Below, piece by piece: positions 10,902 through 22,956 of a stretch of 64,000 bases of DNA. A program made the position numbers and the translations under genes. Numbering within the stretch: the first letter of the stretch is position 1; each line of letters begins with the position of its first letter. Source of the DNA: Musa acuminata AAA Group (taxonomy: Eukaryota; Streptophyta; Magnoliopsida; Zingiberales; Musaceae). Under the pieces are notes generated by a model. It had not been told where the DNA came from. It was given only the letters and a program-made list of their open reading frames with translations, and searched no databases. The stretch is from the NCBI RefSeq assembly GCF_036884655.1, contig NC_088342.1:31750501-31814500 (forward strand), written 5' to 3'.

Positions 10902-10909
10902 TATTTATA
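10902..10909 (-). promoter_or_regulatory. TATA box, D 3' LTR
   Basis: TATAAATA on the minus strand in the conserved GGCCTATAAATACCCC context. Confidence 0.72.
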
Positions 10910-10967
10910 GGCCCCAACCCAGTTCAAATTTGGAGCTCAAAACGATCAAATCCAGGAATTCCGGGAT

Positions 10968-11262
10968 CAGGCGGTTGCACCTCCTGACTGGAGAGGTTGC
11001 ACCGCCTGGCAGAGCTCGAAGACTGAGCCCAGGCGGCGCCACCTCTTGACTGAGGCGGTTGCACCTCTTTGCCAGAGCTCGAAGATCGAGCTCAGGCGGT
11101 GCCACCTCTCTTAAGGGAGGTTGCACCGCCCAGTCTTGCTCGAAGACTGAGCTCAGGTGGTGCCACCTCCTGGCTGGGGAGGTTGCACCGCCCAGTCTCG
11201 TTGGGAGGCTTAGCCCAGGCGGTGCCACCTCCTGGCCTAGGCGATTGCACCTCCTGGTGCAA
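10968..11262 (-). repeat. GC-rich palindromic repeat array, D 3' LTR
   Basis: About ten imperfect modules of the type GCTCGAAGACTGAGCTCAGG followed by CGGTGCCACCTCC or GGTTGCACCGCC. Alternating orientations (GGCGGT...ACCTCC and GGAGGT...ACCGCC) give many potential hairpins. The array sits just upstream of TATA. Confidence 0.85.
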
Positions 11263-12113
11263 TCAGGGTCCGAATGGTTAGCTCCATTCGGCCCAATTTC
11301 AGTCTTTCAGGGGCCCAATTGCCCCAAGATTAAGCTAATGGGATCACCTCCCATTTTCCAACTTAATCAACATGCTAACTACGATTAGATCTAAGACAAT
11401 TTCTGCAGCTTTGCTTCGGTGCGTCAATCGCTTCTTCCGGCGAGTTTCCGGCGAACTTCCGTCGATCATCCGATGAACCCTCGGTGATGCTCCTGCGGAC
11501 TTCCGGCAAACTCCTGGACTTTGCGATGATCCACTTGGCGAGTTCCGACGAGCTTCGCTTGGCAAGCCTCTGGACTTCTCGGATCTGTTCTCGCAGAACC
11601 TCCGACGACCGTCCGAACTTCCGTCGAACTCTCGAACTCCCAACGTGATCATGAACTTGACTCCGGCGCAACTCCTGCTGCTTGTCTAACTTTCATCGTA
11701 GTTAATCCTGCACACTCAAAACAAAACTTTGATCGAGACAATTAATCCTAAGCGATTAACCAAGTTGTCCGGCATGTCATTGGTCCCTCGACGCTTCGTC
11801 CGATTCTTCGGCGCATCGTCCTTTCCTGCGGCCTATTGCCCAATCGGCCAGTTAGCTCCGCAACTCCGATATCCTTGGCACAATACCCGCTCTTCTTGGC
11901 CCGATGCCCGAGTCCACGGCCCGAAGCCTTTTGTCGATACGTCGACCGATCCACCGGCCCGACGTCTAATCTTCTGACATGTTTCTCCGGCACAACATGA
12001 TTTTCCTGCTTTAATTGTCTCATCGTAATCAAAGCATCCTGCGTCACTCAAAACGCAGGTTAAATCATAAACATATATCAAGTAGTTTCATCATCAAAAT
12101 ACGAGATTCAACA

Positions 12114-12127
12114 ATCTCCCCCTTTTT
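12114..12127 (-). other. Polypurine tract of element D
   Basis: AAAAAGGGGGAGAT on the minus strand, abutting the 3' LTR. Confidence 0.93.
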
Positions 12128-14800
12128 GATGATGACAACCACTTGATGACGGAGTTAAACTTAACTCCCGGAGTTTAAACAAACTCCCCCTATCAATATG
12201 CCATATTGATAGAACCTTGAATTCAAACTGAATTCAAGTCATTGCAATATTCATCATGAATACTTGCAACACGTTATCATGAACATATGCATAAACTTAT
12301 GCATCACATGTCATGTCATCAACATACTTTCATCAACATACTTCTCCCCCTTTGTCATCAACAAAAAGGAGAAGTATCACAATCAAGTGTTTGTGATATT
12401 GGTTCAACTCATTGCATGAAAAACATAATATCAAGTTTTATCATCATGCAGTTTTGAAGCCAGAAAATTTAGCAAATGTTACATCACGCTTAGAACATTC
12501 ATGCTATCAAGTTTTAGATATGCAAGTTTTACAGCATACAAGATAGCACTTTTATAACATGCAAGCTAGCAATTTAGAGATGTTCAAGAAGGCAACTCTT
12601 GCTTCTTGAAATATGAAAATTTTGTCCACTTTGCTAGATGCGCAAGTTAGCATATTTTGCTTCTTGAGATAGGCAAGATAGCACCTTTGTTCTTTTTGTT
12701 TCTTAAGATGTTCAAGATAGCAATTTCTTCTCTTTTGAGAAGTGAAAATTTGCTTTCTTCTTGAATTGTGCATGCAAGTTATCTCCTCTTTAGTCATTGT
12801 CAAAAAGAAGGGAAAAACCATTTCTGTCAATTTCTAAATCATGACAAAGGTGAGCAATCATTCTTATTTCTGAATTCCATAATTGAGATAAACCTTGAAT
12901 TCAAATCAAGGCAATTTTAATCAAGGTTCATATCATATGCAATACATTACGTAGAAAGCATAAGTATTACATGCATCATTTTAGCAACAAATCGTAGCAT
13001 TTCATCACATGGCAAGATATCATCAAGTAGAATTACGATGCAAGTTCTTGATATCTTAACATGATGAAAATTCAAATATGGCACTTATAGTATCAATTCA
13101 TATATTTCTCCCCCTTTATCATCAACAAAAGGAGAAGTAGCTCTAGCAATTTTAAAATATATGCAAGTTTTTATAACATGAAGCTATATTTTCATCACAC
13201 CATATAAGCACAAAAGCATAGCAAGATTCTTAGGTTCAATCATGGCAATTCAACACTTGCTTCATGTGCAAGATTGCACTTGCTTTTCTTTGCATGTTCT
13301 AACTAGCAAAAGCTTTCTCCCCTTTGTTTTTGTCGAAAAGAAGGGAGAAATCAATGGCCAAAAATTTTTAATTATTATACAGGCCATATTACAAAATCTT
13401 GTCATGATATCAAGAAAGTTCAAGAAGGACATGATCCATTCAACAAATCCTTTTAATAGGGCAAAGGAATTATATAACCAAGAATCATGATTAAAATATT
13501 TCAATATCATAGATCAAGTCATGATTCGTGATTCATCATAAAGCAAATTAATTTTTAGTCATCACATAAGGCATTTAAAAAATTTTTGAAACATAGAAGA
13601 ATGATTAATTTAAGCATGTAATGTTTCAATCAAAATCAAGTCATGAATACCAATACTTTCATATTGTGAGTATCAATTCATGAATACCTAAAGATATTAT
13701 TTGTGATTTCAATTTTGCAAGATCATGATTATGATTTAGACATAACTTATTCAAATCAAATCGTCAACTTGAAACTCATAATCAAGTCATTAAAATTAAT
13801 TTCGAAATTCACAAAATATCATGAAATCAAAAGACAAGTTGCATTTCATTTGAAGAACTCCTTTTTGATAAATGTAGGGAGCATAATGAACGATCTTGAT
13901 TTATAAAGAGCTTCATGTTATAATTATCAAGATCATGATTTTAATAATTATTCTCTTTAGCAAAGAATCACAAAAGCACTTTATTTTTGCATAAAAAATC
14001 TCATTGTATTATGATTTATAAATTTTTTTTCTGCACATGAATCATAGGAGATATGTATGTGAAACAAATCTTTGCAAGCAAAGACACTATCATTCATATT
14101 TCAAGATGGAATTTATAAGCAGGAATCATTTCATCAAATCCATTTTAGAAAAATATTTTTCAAAAGTGTATGAGAAAATCCGATTGTTAGGATACCAATT
14201 GTTAAGTGAATCCGAAAATGAAATTAGTACTTTCATGCATTCGGATAGGATTTTGCTATAGATTTTCAAGTTCAATTATGAAGATAAAACATGCTCATGA
14301 TCATAAAAATTTATGTATCCAAAACATATAATTTCCAACATGTTATAGTGTAAAATCATCATGGCAATTAAGTATTTTGAACATTGAATCAAGAATGTCC
14401 GAAAAATAATCTTAACACGTTCATGCATTCGAGCACATTTTTGCCATAGTTTTTCAAATATACTCATGAGAATAACACATGCTTATCATCGGCTTAAAAT
14501 CTCATGCATAAAATTGTTAATCAAAATATTTAATTTCATCATTATGCATTTCTTCAAATCAAACATGATCTTTAATCAAAATCGAGAAATAACAATGGAA
14601 CTCAACGTAATACACATTATTACTTCTTAACCATGATTTCATATTTTCAATCAAGATCATTTTATTTGTTTATCATAAAATATGCAATATTATCATTTTC
14701 GAAATTACTTAGTATGATCATAATAAATTTTTTTTTTTTAACATGTAATTTTTAAGAAAATTAATTCTAAACTAAAAGAGAAAAATACATCATGAAAGCA
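12128..14800 (-). other. Non-coding interior of element D
   Basis: AT-rich, with no supported gene. It holds polypurine-like motifs with short inverted repeats (12341-12374, CTTCTCC...GGAGAAG arms; 13106-13136; weaker ones near 12782 and 13318). It also holds two diverged copies, about 190 bp apart, of a module around GTCCGAATGCATGAA (about 14204-14269 and 14395-14460). The first copy, read on the minus strand, matches element A just downstream of pol (42073-42137), and the match continues into flanking sequence. So this region descends from the 3' non-coding part of an autonomous element after loss of pol. Confidence 0.8.
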
Positions 14801-15712
14801 TCAAGTAATTTCAAAATAAATTAGGGGGATTTCGATTACCTCATCATTGTAGGCTATTAAGGCGTAGTTTGCCGCCTTGCTTTTGTTGACTTTCTCTTCT
14901 TCGGAGGAGCTCGATTCATTCCAATTTTTGTTCTTCTTCTTGCGTTCAAAGCAAGTATTTCCGTTCTTTTTACTTTTTAATTTTTGTTTCATTTGTAGTT
15001 TAAGTTTACCATCACTTGAGCTTATGCTCGAGTGGTCTTCAAATGTTCTATGTCCCAAATCCTTCCTGTTCTTTGGAAGGTGGTTCTCAAGTTCTTCACG
15101 TGCATTGCACGTCATTTCATATGTGATCAATGAACCAATTAGTTCTTCAAGTGGAAATTGGTTTAAGTTTTTCGATTCTTGAATAGCAGTTACTTTTGAA
15201 TCCCAAGTTTTAGAAAGTGAGCGCAAAACATTGTTAACGAGTTCAAAATCCGAAAAGCTTTTACAAAGTGATTTTAAACCATTGACGACATCCGTAAAAC
15301 GGGTGTACATGTCAACAACGGTTTCGCTTGGTTTCATATGAAAAAGCTCGAAATCATGTATTAAAATATTAACTTTCGAGTCTTTGACTCTACTAGTTCC
15401 CTCATGCGTGATTTCAAGAGCGCGCCAAATATCGAAAGCCATTTCGCACAAAGAAACCCTATTGAACTCATTTTTGTCCAAAGCGCAAAATAAGGCATTC
15501 ATAGCCTTTGCGTTTAAAGAAAAATACTTCTTCTCTAAAACCGACCATTCGTTCATCAGGTTAGAGGGAAGTTGAAAACCGTTTTCAACAATATTCCATA
15601 AATCCAGATTTAGAGAAATCAAGAAAACTCTCATTCGAGTTTTCCAATAAGTGTAGTCCAATCCGTTAAAGAACGGTGGACGAAAGACCGAAAAGCCCTC
15701 TTGAAGAGCCAT
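14801..15712 (-). CDS. gag: Short Gag of non-autonomous element D
   Basis: Open 303-codon frame. Residues up to about 225 follow full-length Gag (FNGLDYTYWKTRMRVF, MYTRFTDVVNGLKSL, LEELIGSLITYEMT). It then diverges: the zinc-knuckle segment is missing and replaced by a lysine-rich stretch (KLKLQMKQKLKSKK...), then an acidic ESSSSEEE run. The frame ends with a family-specific tail, IPLIYFEIT. The second knuckle and coiled-coil region of full Gag are also absent. The start is the first Met after the primer site. It could still co-assemble with full Gag through its N-terminal domain, but that is inference. Confidence 0.82.
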   Translation of the reverse strand: MALQEGFSVFRPPFFNGLDYTYWKTRMRVFLISLNLDLWNIVENGFQLPSNLMNEWSVLEKKYFSLNAKAMNALFCALDKNEFNRVSLCEMAFDIWRALEITHEGTSRVKDSKVNILIHDFELFHMKPSETVVDMYTRFTDVVNGLKSLCKSFSDFELVNNVLRSLSKTWDSKVTAIQESKNLNQFPLEELIGSLITYEMTCNAREELENHLPKNRKDLGHRTFEDHSSISSSDGKLKLQMKQKLKSKKNGNTCFERKKKNKNWNESSSSEEEKVNKSKAANYALIAYNDEVIEIPLIYFEIT

Positions 15713-15748
15713 TTCTCTCGGGTGTAAATCCGAAATGAGAAATACCCC

Positions 15749-15760
15749 GCTCTGATACCA
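15749..15760 (-). other. Primer binding site of element D
   Basis: TGGTATCAGAGC on the minus strand, 2 nt from the 5' LTR. Confidence 0.94.
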
Positions 15761-15900
15761 ATTGTTAGGATCGAGAGCACTAAGAGGGGGGGTGAATTAG
15801 TGCAGCGGAAATCTTTCAGCGATTAAAAACGAAAGCTGCGTTCGTTTGATAAAAACTATTTTGATGCAAAAGCCGATTCTAAGAATACTTATGATTAAGT

Positions 15901-16413
15901 GCAGTTTATGTCTAAACACAGTTTGCGTCTAAGCGCAATTTACGCAGTTTGCAGTTTGCGTCTCAATGCAGATTGCGTCTAAGCGCAGTTTGCATCTAAA
16001 CGCAGTTTGCGTCTAAGCTCAGATTGCGTTTAAGCGCAGTTTGCGTCTAACGTAGTTTACGTCTAAACTCAGATTGCGTCTAAGCGTAATTTGCGTCTAA
16101 GCGCAGTTTGCGTCTAAGCGCAGTTTGCGTCTAAGCGCAGATTACGTTTAAGCGCAGTTTGCGTCTAAGCGCAGTTTACGTCTAAAATCAGATTGCGTCT
16201 AAGCGCAGTGCAGTTTGCGTCTAAACGTAGTTTTATGTCTAAACACAGTTTTACGTCTAAACGTAGTTTTACGTCTAAACGCAGTTTTACGTCTAAACGT
16301 AGTTTTACGTCTAAACGCAGTTTGCGTCTAAACGCAGTTTTACGTCTAAACGTAGTTTTACGTTTAAAAGTAGTTTACGTCTAAAACACAGTTTTACATC
16401 TAAACACAATTTT
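15901..16413 (-). repeat. 17/18-bp minisatellite in D 5' LTR
   Basis: 513-bp array, the same units as 9941-10384 but 69 bp longer. A small open frame here reads as repeated TSKRSF purely because of the repeat. Confidence 0.92.
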
Positions 16414-16930
16414 AAAGGGATCTGAACTTAGAAACGTCGTTCGTAAAAGCGCAGAAGACAGTTTTGCAGAATCAAAACGTAAACGTAAACTGTAATGTAT
16501 GGAAACACCGATTTAGGTCTGAATGCAGATTCGGAAAGATCAGCACTTAGAAACTTGTAAAGGCGTAGAGAGTAGTAGCTATGTAGGAGGTTTGCAGTAA
16601 TGATAAAGTGCTCAAAATAAACGCAAACTAGAGATTTAGAGTGGTTCGGTCAGTCTTGACCTACTCCACTTTTGGCTTCCTCCATCGACGAGGTCACCGA
16701 CGTCAACTAGAAGCCTTCCTTCAATAGGCGAAGGCCAACTACCCTCTTACAGATTCACTCCTTTTAACGGGCTTAGGAGACAACCCTTACAGAAGTTTTC
16801 TCTCCTCTCTTTACAACTCAAACTTGAAGAATAGAAAGAGGAGAACTAGCAATTTTGAGCTCTAAGAAACACAGAAAGATAGCAAGATTTCGAGTGTGTG
16901 TTCTATGCTTTCAGTGCTGAATGGGTGGGG

Positions 16931-16938
16931 TATTTATA
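16931..16938 (-). promoter_or_regulatory. TATA box, D 5' LTR
   Basis: TATAAATA on the minus strand; likely promoter of element D RNA. GC-rich repeats at about 16999-17292 lie directly upstream. Confidence 0.75.
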
Positions 16939-16998
16939 GGCCCCAACCCAGTTCAAATTTGGAGCTCAAAACGATTAAGTCCCAGAATTCCGGGATCA

Positions 16999-17292
16999 GG
17001 CGGTTGCACCTCCTGACTGGAGAGGTTGCACCGCCTGGCAGAGCTCGAAGACTGAGCCCAAGCGGTGCCACCTCTTGACTGAGGCGGTTGCACCTCTCTG
17101 CCAGAGCTCGAAGACCGAGCTCATGCGGTGCCACCTCTCTGTCAGGGAGGTTGCACCGCCCAGTCTTGCTCGAAGACTGAGCTCAGGCGGTGCCACCTCC
17201 TGGCTGGGGAGGTTGCACCGCCCAGTGTCGCTGGGAGGCTTAGCCCAGGCGGTGCCACCTCCTGGCCTAGGCGGTTGCACCTCCTGGTGCAA
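16999..17292 (-). repeat. GC-rich palindromic repeat array, D 5' LTR
   Basis: Same organisation as 10968-11262, with a few base changes between the two LTRs. Confidence 0.83.
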
Positions 17293-18148
17293 TCAGGGTC
17301 CGAATGGTTAGCTCCATTCGGCCCAATTTCAGTCTTTCAGGGGCCCAATTGCCCCAAGATTAAGCTAATGGGATCACCTCCCATTTTCTAACTTAATCAA
17401 CGTGCTAACTACGATTAGATCTAAGACAATTTCTGCAGCTTTGCTTCGGTGCGTCAATCGCTTCTTCCGACGAGTTTCCGGCGAACTTCCGTCGATCATT
17501 CGATGAACCCTCGGTCATGCTCCTGCGAACTTTCGGCAAACTCCTGGACTTTGCGACGATCCACTTGGCGAGTTCCGACGAGCTTCGCTTGGCAAGCTTC
17601 TGGACTTCTCGTATCTGTTCTCGCAGAACCTCCGACGACCGTCCGAACTTCCGTCGAACTCTCGAACTCCCAACGTGATCATGAACTTGACTCCGGCGCA
17701 ACTCCTGCTGCTTGTCTAACTTTCATCGTAGTTAATCCTGCACACTCAAAACAAAACTTTGATCAAGACAATTAATCCTAAGCGATTAACCAAGTTGTCC
17801 GGCATGTCATTGGTCCCTCGACGCTTCGTCCGATTCTTCGGCGCATCGTCCTTTCCTGCGGCCTATTGCCCAATCGGCCAGTTGGCTCCGCAACTCCGAT
17901 ATCCTTGGCACAATACCGGCTCTTCTTGGCCCGATGCCCGAGTCCACGGCCCGAAGCCTTCTGTCGATACGTCGACCGATCCACCGGCCCGACATCCAAT
18001 CTTCTGACATGTTCCTCCGGCACAACATGATTTTCCTACTTTAATCGTCTCATCCTGATCAAAGCATCCTGCGTCACTCAAAACGCAGGTTACATCATAA
18101 ACATATATCAAGTAGTTTCATCATCAAAATACGAGATTCAACAGACTG

Positions 18149-19231
18149 AGCTCAGGCGGTTGCACCTGTTGACTAAGGCGGTTGCACCGCCTGGCAGAGC
18201 TCGAAGACTGAGCTTAGGCGGTGCCACCTCCTGTCAGGGGAGGTTGCACCGCCCAGTCTCGCTCGGAGACTGAGCCCCGGCAGTGCCACCTCCTGGCTGG
18301 GGCGTTTGAACCGCCCATTCTCGCTCGGAGGCTTAGCCTAGGCGGTGGTACCTTCTGGCCTGGCGGTTGCACCTCCCACAGCAATCAGGGTCCGAATGGG
18401 TAGATCCATTCGGCCCAATTTAGGTTTTTCAGGGGCCCAATTGCCCCAAGATTAAGCTAATGGGATCACCTCCCATTTCCAACTTAATCATTGTGCTAAC
18501 TACGATAAATCCTAAGACAATTTCTGCAGCTTGCTCCGGTGCGTCAATCGCTTCTACCTGTGAGTTTTCGGCGAACTTCGGTCGATCATCCGATGAACCC
18601 TTGGTGATGCTCCTGCGGACTTCCGGCAAACTCTTGGACTTGCGATGATCCACTTGGCGAGTTCCAACGAGCTTCTTTGGCAAGCTCATGGACTTCAAGG
18701 ATTTGTTCCCGCAGAACCTCCGACGATTGTCCGAACTTCCGTCGAACTCTCGAACTCCCAACGTGATCATTGTCTTGACTCCGGCGCAACTCCTGCTGCA
18801 TGTCTTTCTTCCATCGTAGTTAATCCTGCACACTTAAAATAAAACTTTGATCGAGACAATTAATCCTAAGTAATTAACTAAGTTGTCTAGCATGTCATTG
18901 GTCCATTGACGCTTCGTTTGATTCTTCGGCGCATCGTCCTCTCCTGCAGCCTATTGCCCAATCTGCCAGTTGACTCCGCAACTCCGATATCCTTGGCACA
19001 ATACCTGCTCTTCTTGGCCCGATGCCCGAGTCCACGCCCCGAAACCTTCTGTCGATACGTCGACCGATCCACCGGCTCGACGTCCAATCTTCTGACATGT
19101 TCCTTCGGCACAACATGATTTTCCTGCTTTAATTGTCTCATCCTGATCGAGGCATCCTACGTCACTCAAAACGTAGATTAAATCATAAACATATATCAAG
19201 TGGTTTCATCATCAAAATACGAGATTCAACA
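18149..19231 (-). repeat. LTR C, fragment 3 of 3
   Basis: Remaining U3 part of LTR C, starting in the GC-rich repeats after element D's duplicated GACTG and ending GATTCAACA at 19231. It contains one copy of the 609-bp U3 unit (18623-19231) that is doubled in LTR E and tripled in LTR G. A polypurine tract follows directly, so this end acts as the 3' LTR of interior a1. Confidence 0.92.
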
Positions 19232-19245
19232 ATCTCCCCCTTTTT
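19232..19245 (-). other. Polypurine tract of interior a1
   Basis: AAAAAGGGGGAGAT on the minus strand next to LTR C. Confidence 0.92.
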
Positions 19246-21966
19246 GATGATGACAACCACTTGATGACGGAGTTAACCTTAACTCCCGGAGTTTAAACAA
19301 ACTCCCCCTATCAATATGCCATATTGATAGAATCTTGAATTCAAACTGAATAGAAGTCATTGCAATATTCATCATGAATACTTGCAACATGTCATTATGA
19401 ACTTATGCATAAACTTATGCATAACATGTCATGTCATCAACATACTTCTCCCCCTTTGTCATCAACAAAAAGGAGAAGTACCACAATCAAGTGTTTGTGA
19501 TATTGGTTCAACTCATTGCATGAAAAACATAATATCAAGTTTTATCATCATGCAAGTTTGCTATTATCAAATATCAACTTGTAAAATTACGATGTAAGCT
19601 TTTGATATCATAACGCAAACATTTCAAGTGTTTATCAATTGTAGCATTTTATCACATGGTAAGATATCAATGCGTAAAATTACGATACAAGTTCTTGACA
19701 TCTTAACACATGATGCAGATATGGCATAATGCAAATTTGGCAATCATAGCATCAGTGTTCATAGCATCAATTCATATATTTCTCCCCCTTTGTCGTCAAC
19801 AAAAAGGAGAACGATATAAGCAAATTTTAAATATACGTGCGATGCCAAAAAGTGATAAGATACCAAATATTCAAACATTTCAAGGAAAACATGACATGGA
19901 GATAGCTTTGAAAACTTCTTCCATTTTATTTGTTATTTTCTTTTTGCATGACGGAGGAAAGCTATTTCTGAGCTTACTCGAATGGAGTTAAATCGATAAG
20001 ATATTAAAGCACGCTTCATTTTTACAAGTATCAAGATATGTATCAAATCCTTGCACGTAAAAATGACTTCCTTTTTCAAGAAGGAATTTATAAGCAGGAA
20101 TCATTTCATCAAATCCATTTCTCAAAACAAAATATTGTTCACATGATAAGTGTATAAGAGATGTATTTGCTGATTGATTTCATATGTCAAAAATTAATGA
20201 TATGAATTAAACTTGATATGACATATGCTTATTAAGTTTGGAAGAGGATAATTCGAAAATCCAATTGTTAGGATGCCAATAGTTAAGAGAATCCGAAAAT
20301 GAAATTAACACTTTCATGCATTCGGACAAGGCTGTGCTATTGATTTTCAAATACAATCATGAGAACAAAACATGCTTCTTATCATGGAAATTTTTGTATC
20401 CAAAGCACATAATTTCCAACCTGTTATTAGGGCATGTAATTGTGTAAAATCATCATGGCAGTCGAGTGATTTGATCATTCAATCAAGAAAGTCCAAAAAT
20501 TAATTTTAACAAGTTCAATCATTCGGACATATTTTTGCCATAGTTTTTCAAATACAATTATGAAGATAAGACATGCTCATCATCATGATAGTATGATAGC
20601 ATGTTTACAATATACAAGCTGGCAAATTTTTTTTAATATTTTAAGACACGAAAGCTAGCAATTTTCTCTTTGAGATATGCACATTAGCAACTCTTTCTCC
20701 CCCTATGTCATTAGGAAAGAGAAGGGAAGATCCTTTACATTAATTTCTAAATCATGACAAGGGAAGGTTTCAATCTTATTTGTGCATCATTATATTTTCA
20801 AATTCGAACATGCACAATTTCAAAAACCTTATATTTCATTCATGCATGATACTGAATAAATCAATCAATATTATGAGCATATCATACATGATACTTAAAT
20901 TTTTAACTATTTATCAACATTTTGATCATGATACCAAACATTCATCATTTAGAGTATTCATGACATTAAATCAACATACATCATTTTAGTAACAACTCAT
21001 AGCATTTTAAATCATGATTTACATCATATGCAATATATCACACCGTAATTAAAAAGCTCAAGTATTGCATGCATCATTGCAAATCATAAATGCTTCATAT
21101 CATGATGGTATCAATTTTGTCAAATTATATTTTACCATGCATGATCATAACTTTTCATTTGTATACATCAAAATAAATTAATGAATATTTCATGTATTCA
21201 TATCATCACATAATGAATATCAAGAAGAGTTGGTAATGAGATTTACGAATCATGTAAACAAATTATGAATATTAAGAGACATATTATGATTCTTTTTAGA
21301 TAACTCAAATAGCAAAAAGAAAGAATCACAGTAAGTTATTTTGATTTATAAAAAGAATTCTCAAGTTATAATTCCAAGAAATCACGATTCATTTTAATAA
21401 ATTTCAATAAGAACACATCATCAAAATCTCAACATTACTTTCAAGAGATTCAAAATGGGATAGATAATTTTATTGATCTCTTAGTGAAAAAGTCAATATG
21501 GTAGAGAAAAATAAGTTTTCAAGAAAAATACTTTTCTCTTTTTAGTTGTTTTAGTTCATATGATTTTATTTCATCTATGCCAAACATGTAGCATGTTTTA
21601 AAATTGAAAGTGCAAGTTTTATTACGACAAAGATCAATAAGGCACTTTCATTACTGTGAAAATCGAAAATCGCAAGATTCATCATCCATAATTATCAAAC
21701 CAATAAACATGATTTTTAAAATCTGATGCATAGAATAAAATCATGGTATCAAAACATAATTATATCATCAAGCATGATTTCATATTTTCAGTCAAAATCA
21801 TTTTGTTTGTTTATCATAAAATATGTATTTTTCATGATTATTTTCAAAACTACTAGCATGATCATAAATTTTGCATTTTCATCATATATATATATATATT
21901 TTTTTTAACATGTACTTTTTAAGAAAATTAATTCTATATTAAAAAGAAAATGTATTATGAAGAGCA
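19246..21966 (-). other. Non-coding interior a1
   Basis: AT-rich DNA with no supported gene. Polypurine-like motifs at 19445-19478 (arms CTTCTCC/GGAGAAG), 19781-19810 and about 20694-20726. Two copies of the GTCCGAATGCATGAA-type module at about 20287-20375 and 20484-20590. It is closely similar to 31231-33921 (interior a2). Confidence 0.8.
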
Positions 21967-22908
21967 TCATGTAATTTCGAAATAATTCAAGAGAGTTGAG
22001 TTACTTACCTTGTAGTCGAAGCCCGTCAAAGCCCAATTCGTCGTTTCACCTTTGGAAGTTCTTGATTCATCCTTAGTTGCCTTCCTCTTCTTTGGCCTCT
22101 TCCTTCGTTCAAGTTCATTGTCTATTTTAGATTTTTGTTTAATAAACTTATTAAGATTTAGTGTTCGAAGTTCAAGTTCATCATTGTCCTCATCACTTGA
22201 GTCATTGCTCAAGTGGCATTCATTTGTCCGGAGCACCAAATCCTTCCTGTTCTTTGGAAGGTGATTGTGTTCAACATGTTCATCATGTGCATTATGCACC
22301 ATTTCATATATCATCAACGAACCAATTAGTTCTTCAAGTGGTAAGTTGTTTAGGTTTTTAGCTTCTTATATTGCAGTTGCTTTTGAATCCCACTTCTTAT
22401 TAAGAGAACGCAAAATCTTGTTTACGAGTTCAAAATCCGAAAAATATTTTCCAAGAGCTCTTAAACTATTGACGACATTTGTGAAACGGGTGTACATGTC
22501 GCCTATAGTCTCGCTTGGTTGCATTCGAAAAAGCTCAAAATCATGCAATAAAATGTTAACTTTCGAGTCTTTGACTCTACTAGTTCCCTCGTGCATGATT
22601 TCAAGTGTTCGCCAAATGTCAAAAGCCGTTTTGCACGTAGAAATCCGATTGAACTCATTTTTGTCTAAAGCGCAAAATAAGGCATTCATAGCCTTTGCGT
22701 TTAAAGAAAAATACTTCTTCTCCAAATCCGACCATTCATTCATCGGTTTAGAGGGAAGTTGAAAATCGTTTTCAATGATATTCCATAAATCAAAATTCAT
22801 AGAAATCAAGAAAACTCTCATTCGAGTTTTCCAATAAGTGTAGTCCAATCCGTTAAACAACGGTGGACGAAAAACCGATAAGCCCTCTTGAAAGCCATGA
22901 AGAGCCAT
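21967..22908 (-). pseudogene. gag: Short gag of interior a1, one nonsense codon
   Basis: 314-codon frame (MALHGFQEG start at 22908) with the Gag N-terminal domain (FNGLDYTYWKTRMRVF, SETIGDMYTRF) but no CCHC knuckle and no pol. It ends with the family tail NYFEIT. A single in-frame TAA at 22363-22365 replaces the CAA found in sister copies (ATAIQEAKN), a C-to-T change on the coding strand. Downstream of it the frame stays open (acidic SDEDNDELELR, basic ERRKRPKKRK). Confidence 0.88.
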
Positions 22909-22944
22909 TTCTCTCGGGTGTAAATCCGAAATGAGAAATACCGG

Positions 22945-22956
22945 GCTCTGATACCA
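22945..22956 (-). other. Primer binding site of interior a1
   Basis: TGGTATCAGAGC on the minus strand beside LTR E. Confidence 0.93.

Larger units (their letters stand above)
9801..12113 (-). repeat. 3' LTR of element D
   Basis: 2313 bp, TGTTG...CTAACA ends. It contains a minisatellite of 444 bp (9941-10384), TATA at 10902-10909 and GC-rich repeats at about 10968-11262. It is 68 bp shorter than the 5' LTR, which equals four 17-bp minisatellite units. Confidence 0.93.
9801..18143 (-). mobile_element. Element D: complete non-autonomous gag-only retrotransposon
   Basis: 8343-bp element with perfect 5-bp target duplication GACTG (9796-9800 and 18144-18148). 3' LTR 9801-12113, 5' LTR 15763-18143, primer site, short gag and polypurine tract are all present. 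There is no protease, integrase or reverse transcriptase. Instead about 2.7 kb of AT-rich non-coding DNA lies between gag and the 3' LTR. Its presence as a clean insertion with a target duplication shows that it moved, so enzymes must have come from a relative such as B. Confidence 0.94.
15763..18143 (-). repeat. 5' LTR of element D
   Basis: 2381 bp, matching 9801-12113 apart from scattered substitutions and four extra minisatellite units. Outer end at 18143 is followed by the target duplication GACTG. Confidence 0.94.

Noticed and set aside
14188..14212. GTTAGGATACCAATTGTTAAG resembling an LTR/primer-site boundary inside D
   Set aside because: No LTR follows on either side, and the collinear region in A lacks the resemblance; chance similarity.
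16193..16384. Frame encoding repeated TSKRSF units
   Set aside because: It is the translation of the 17/18-bp minisatellite, with no start context or conservation.
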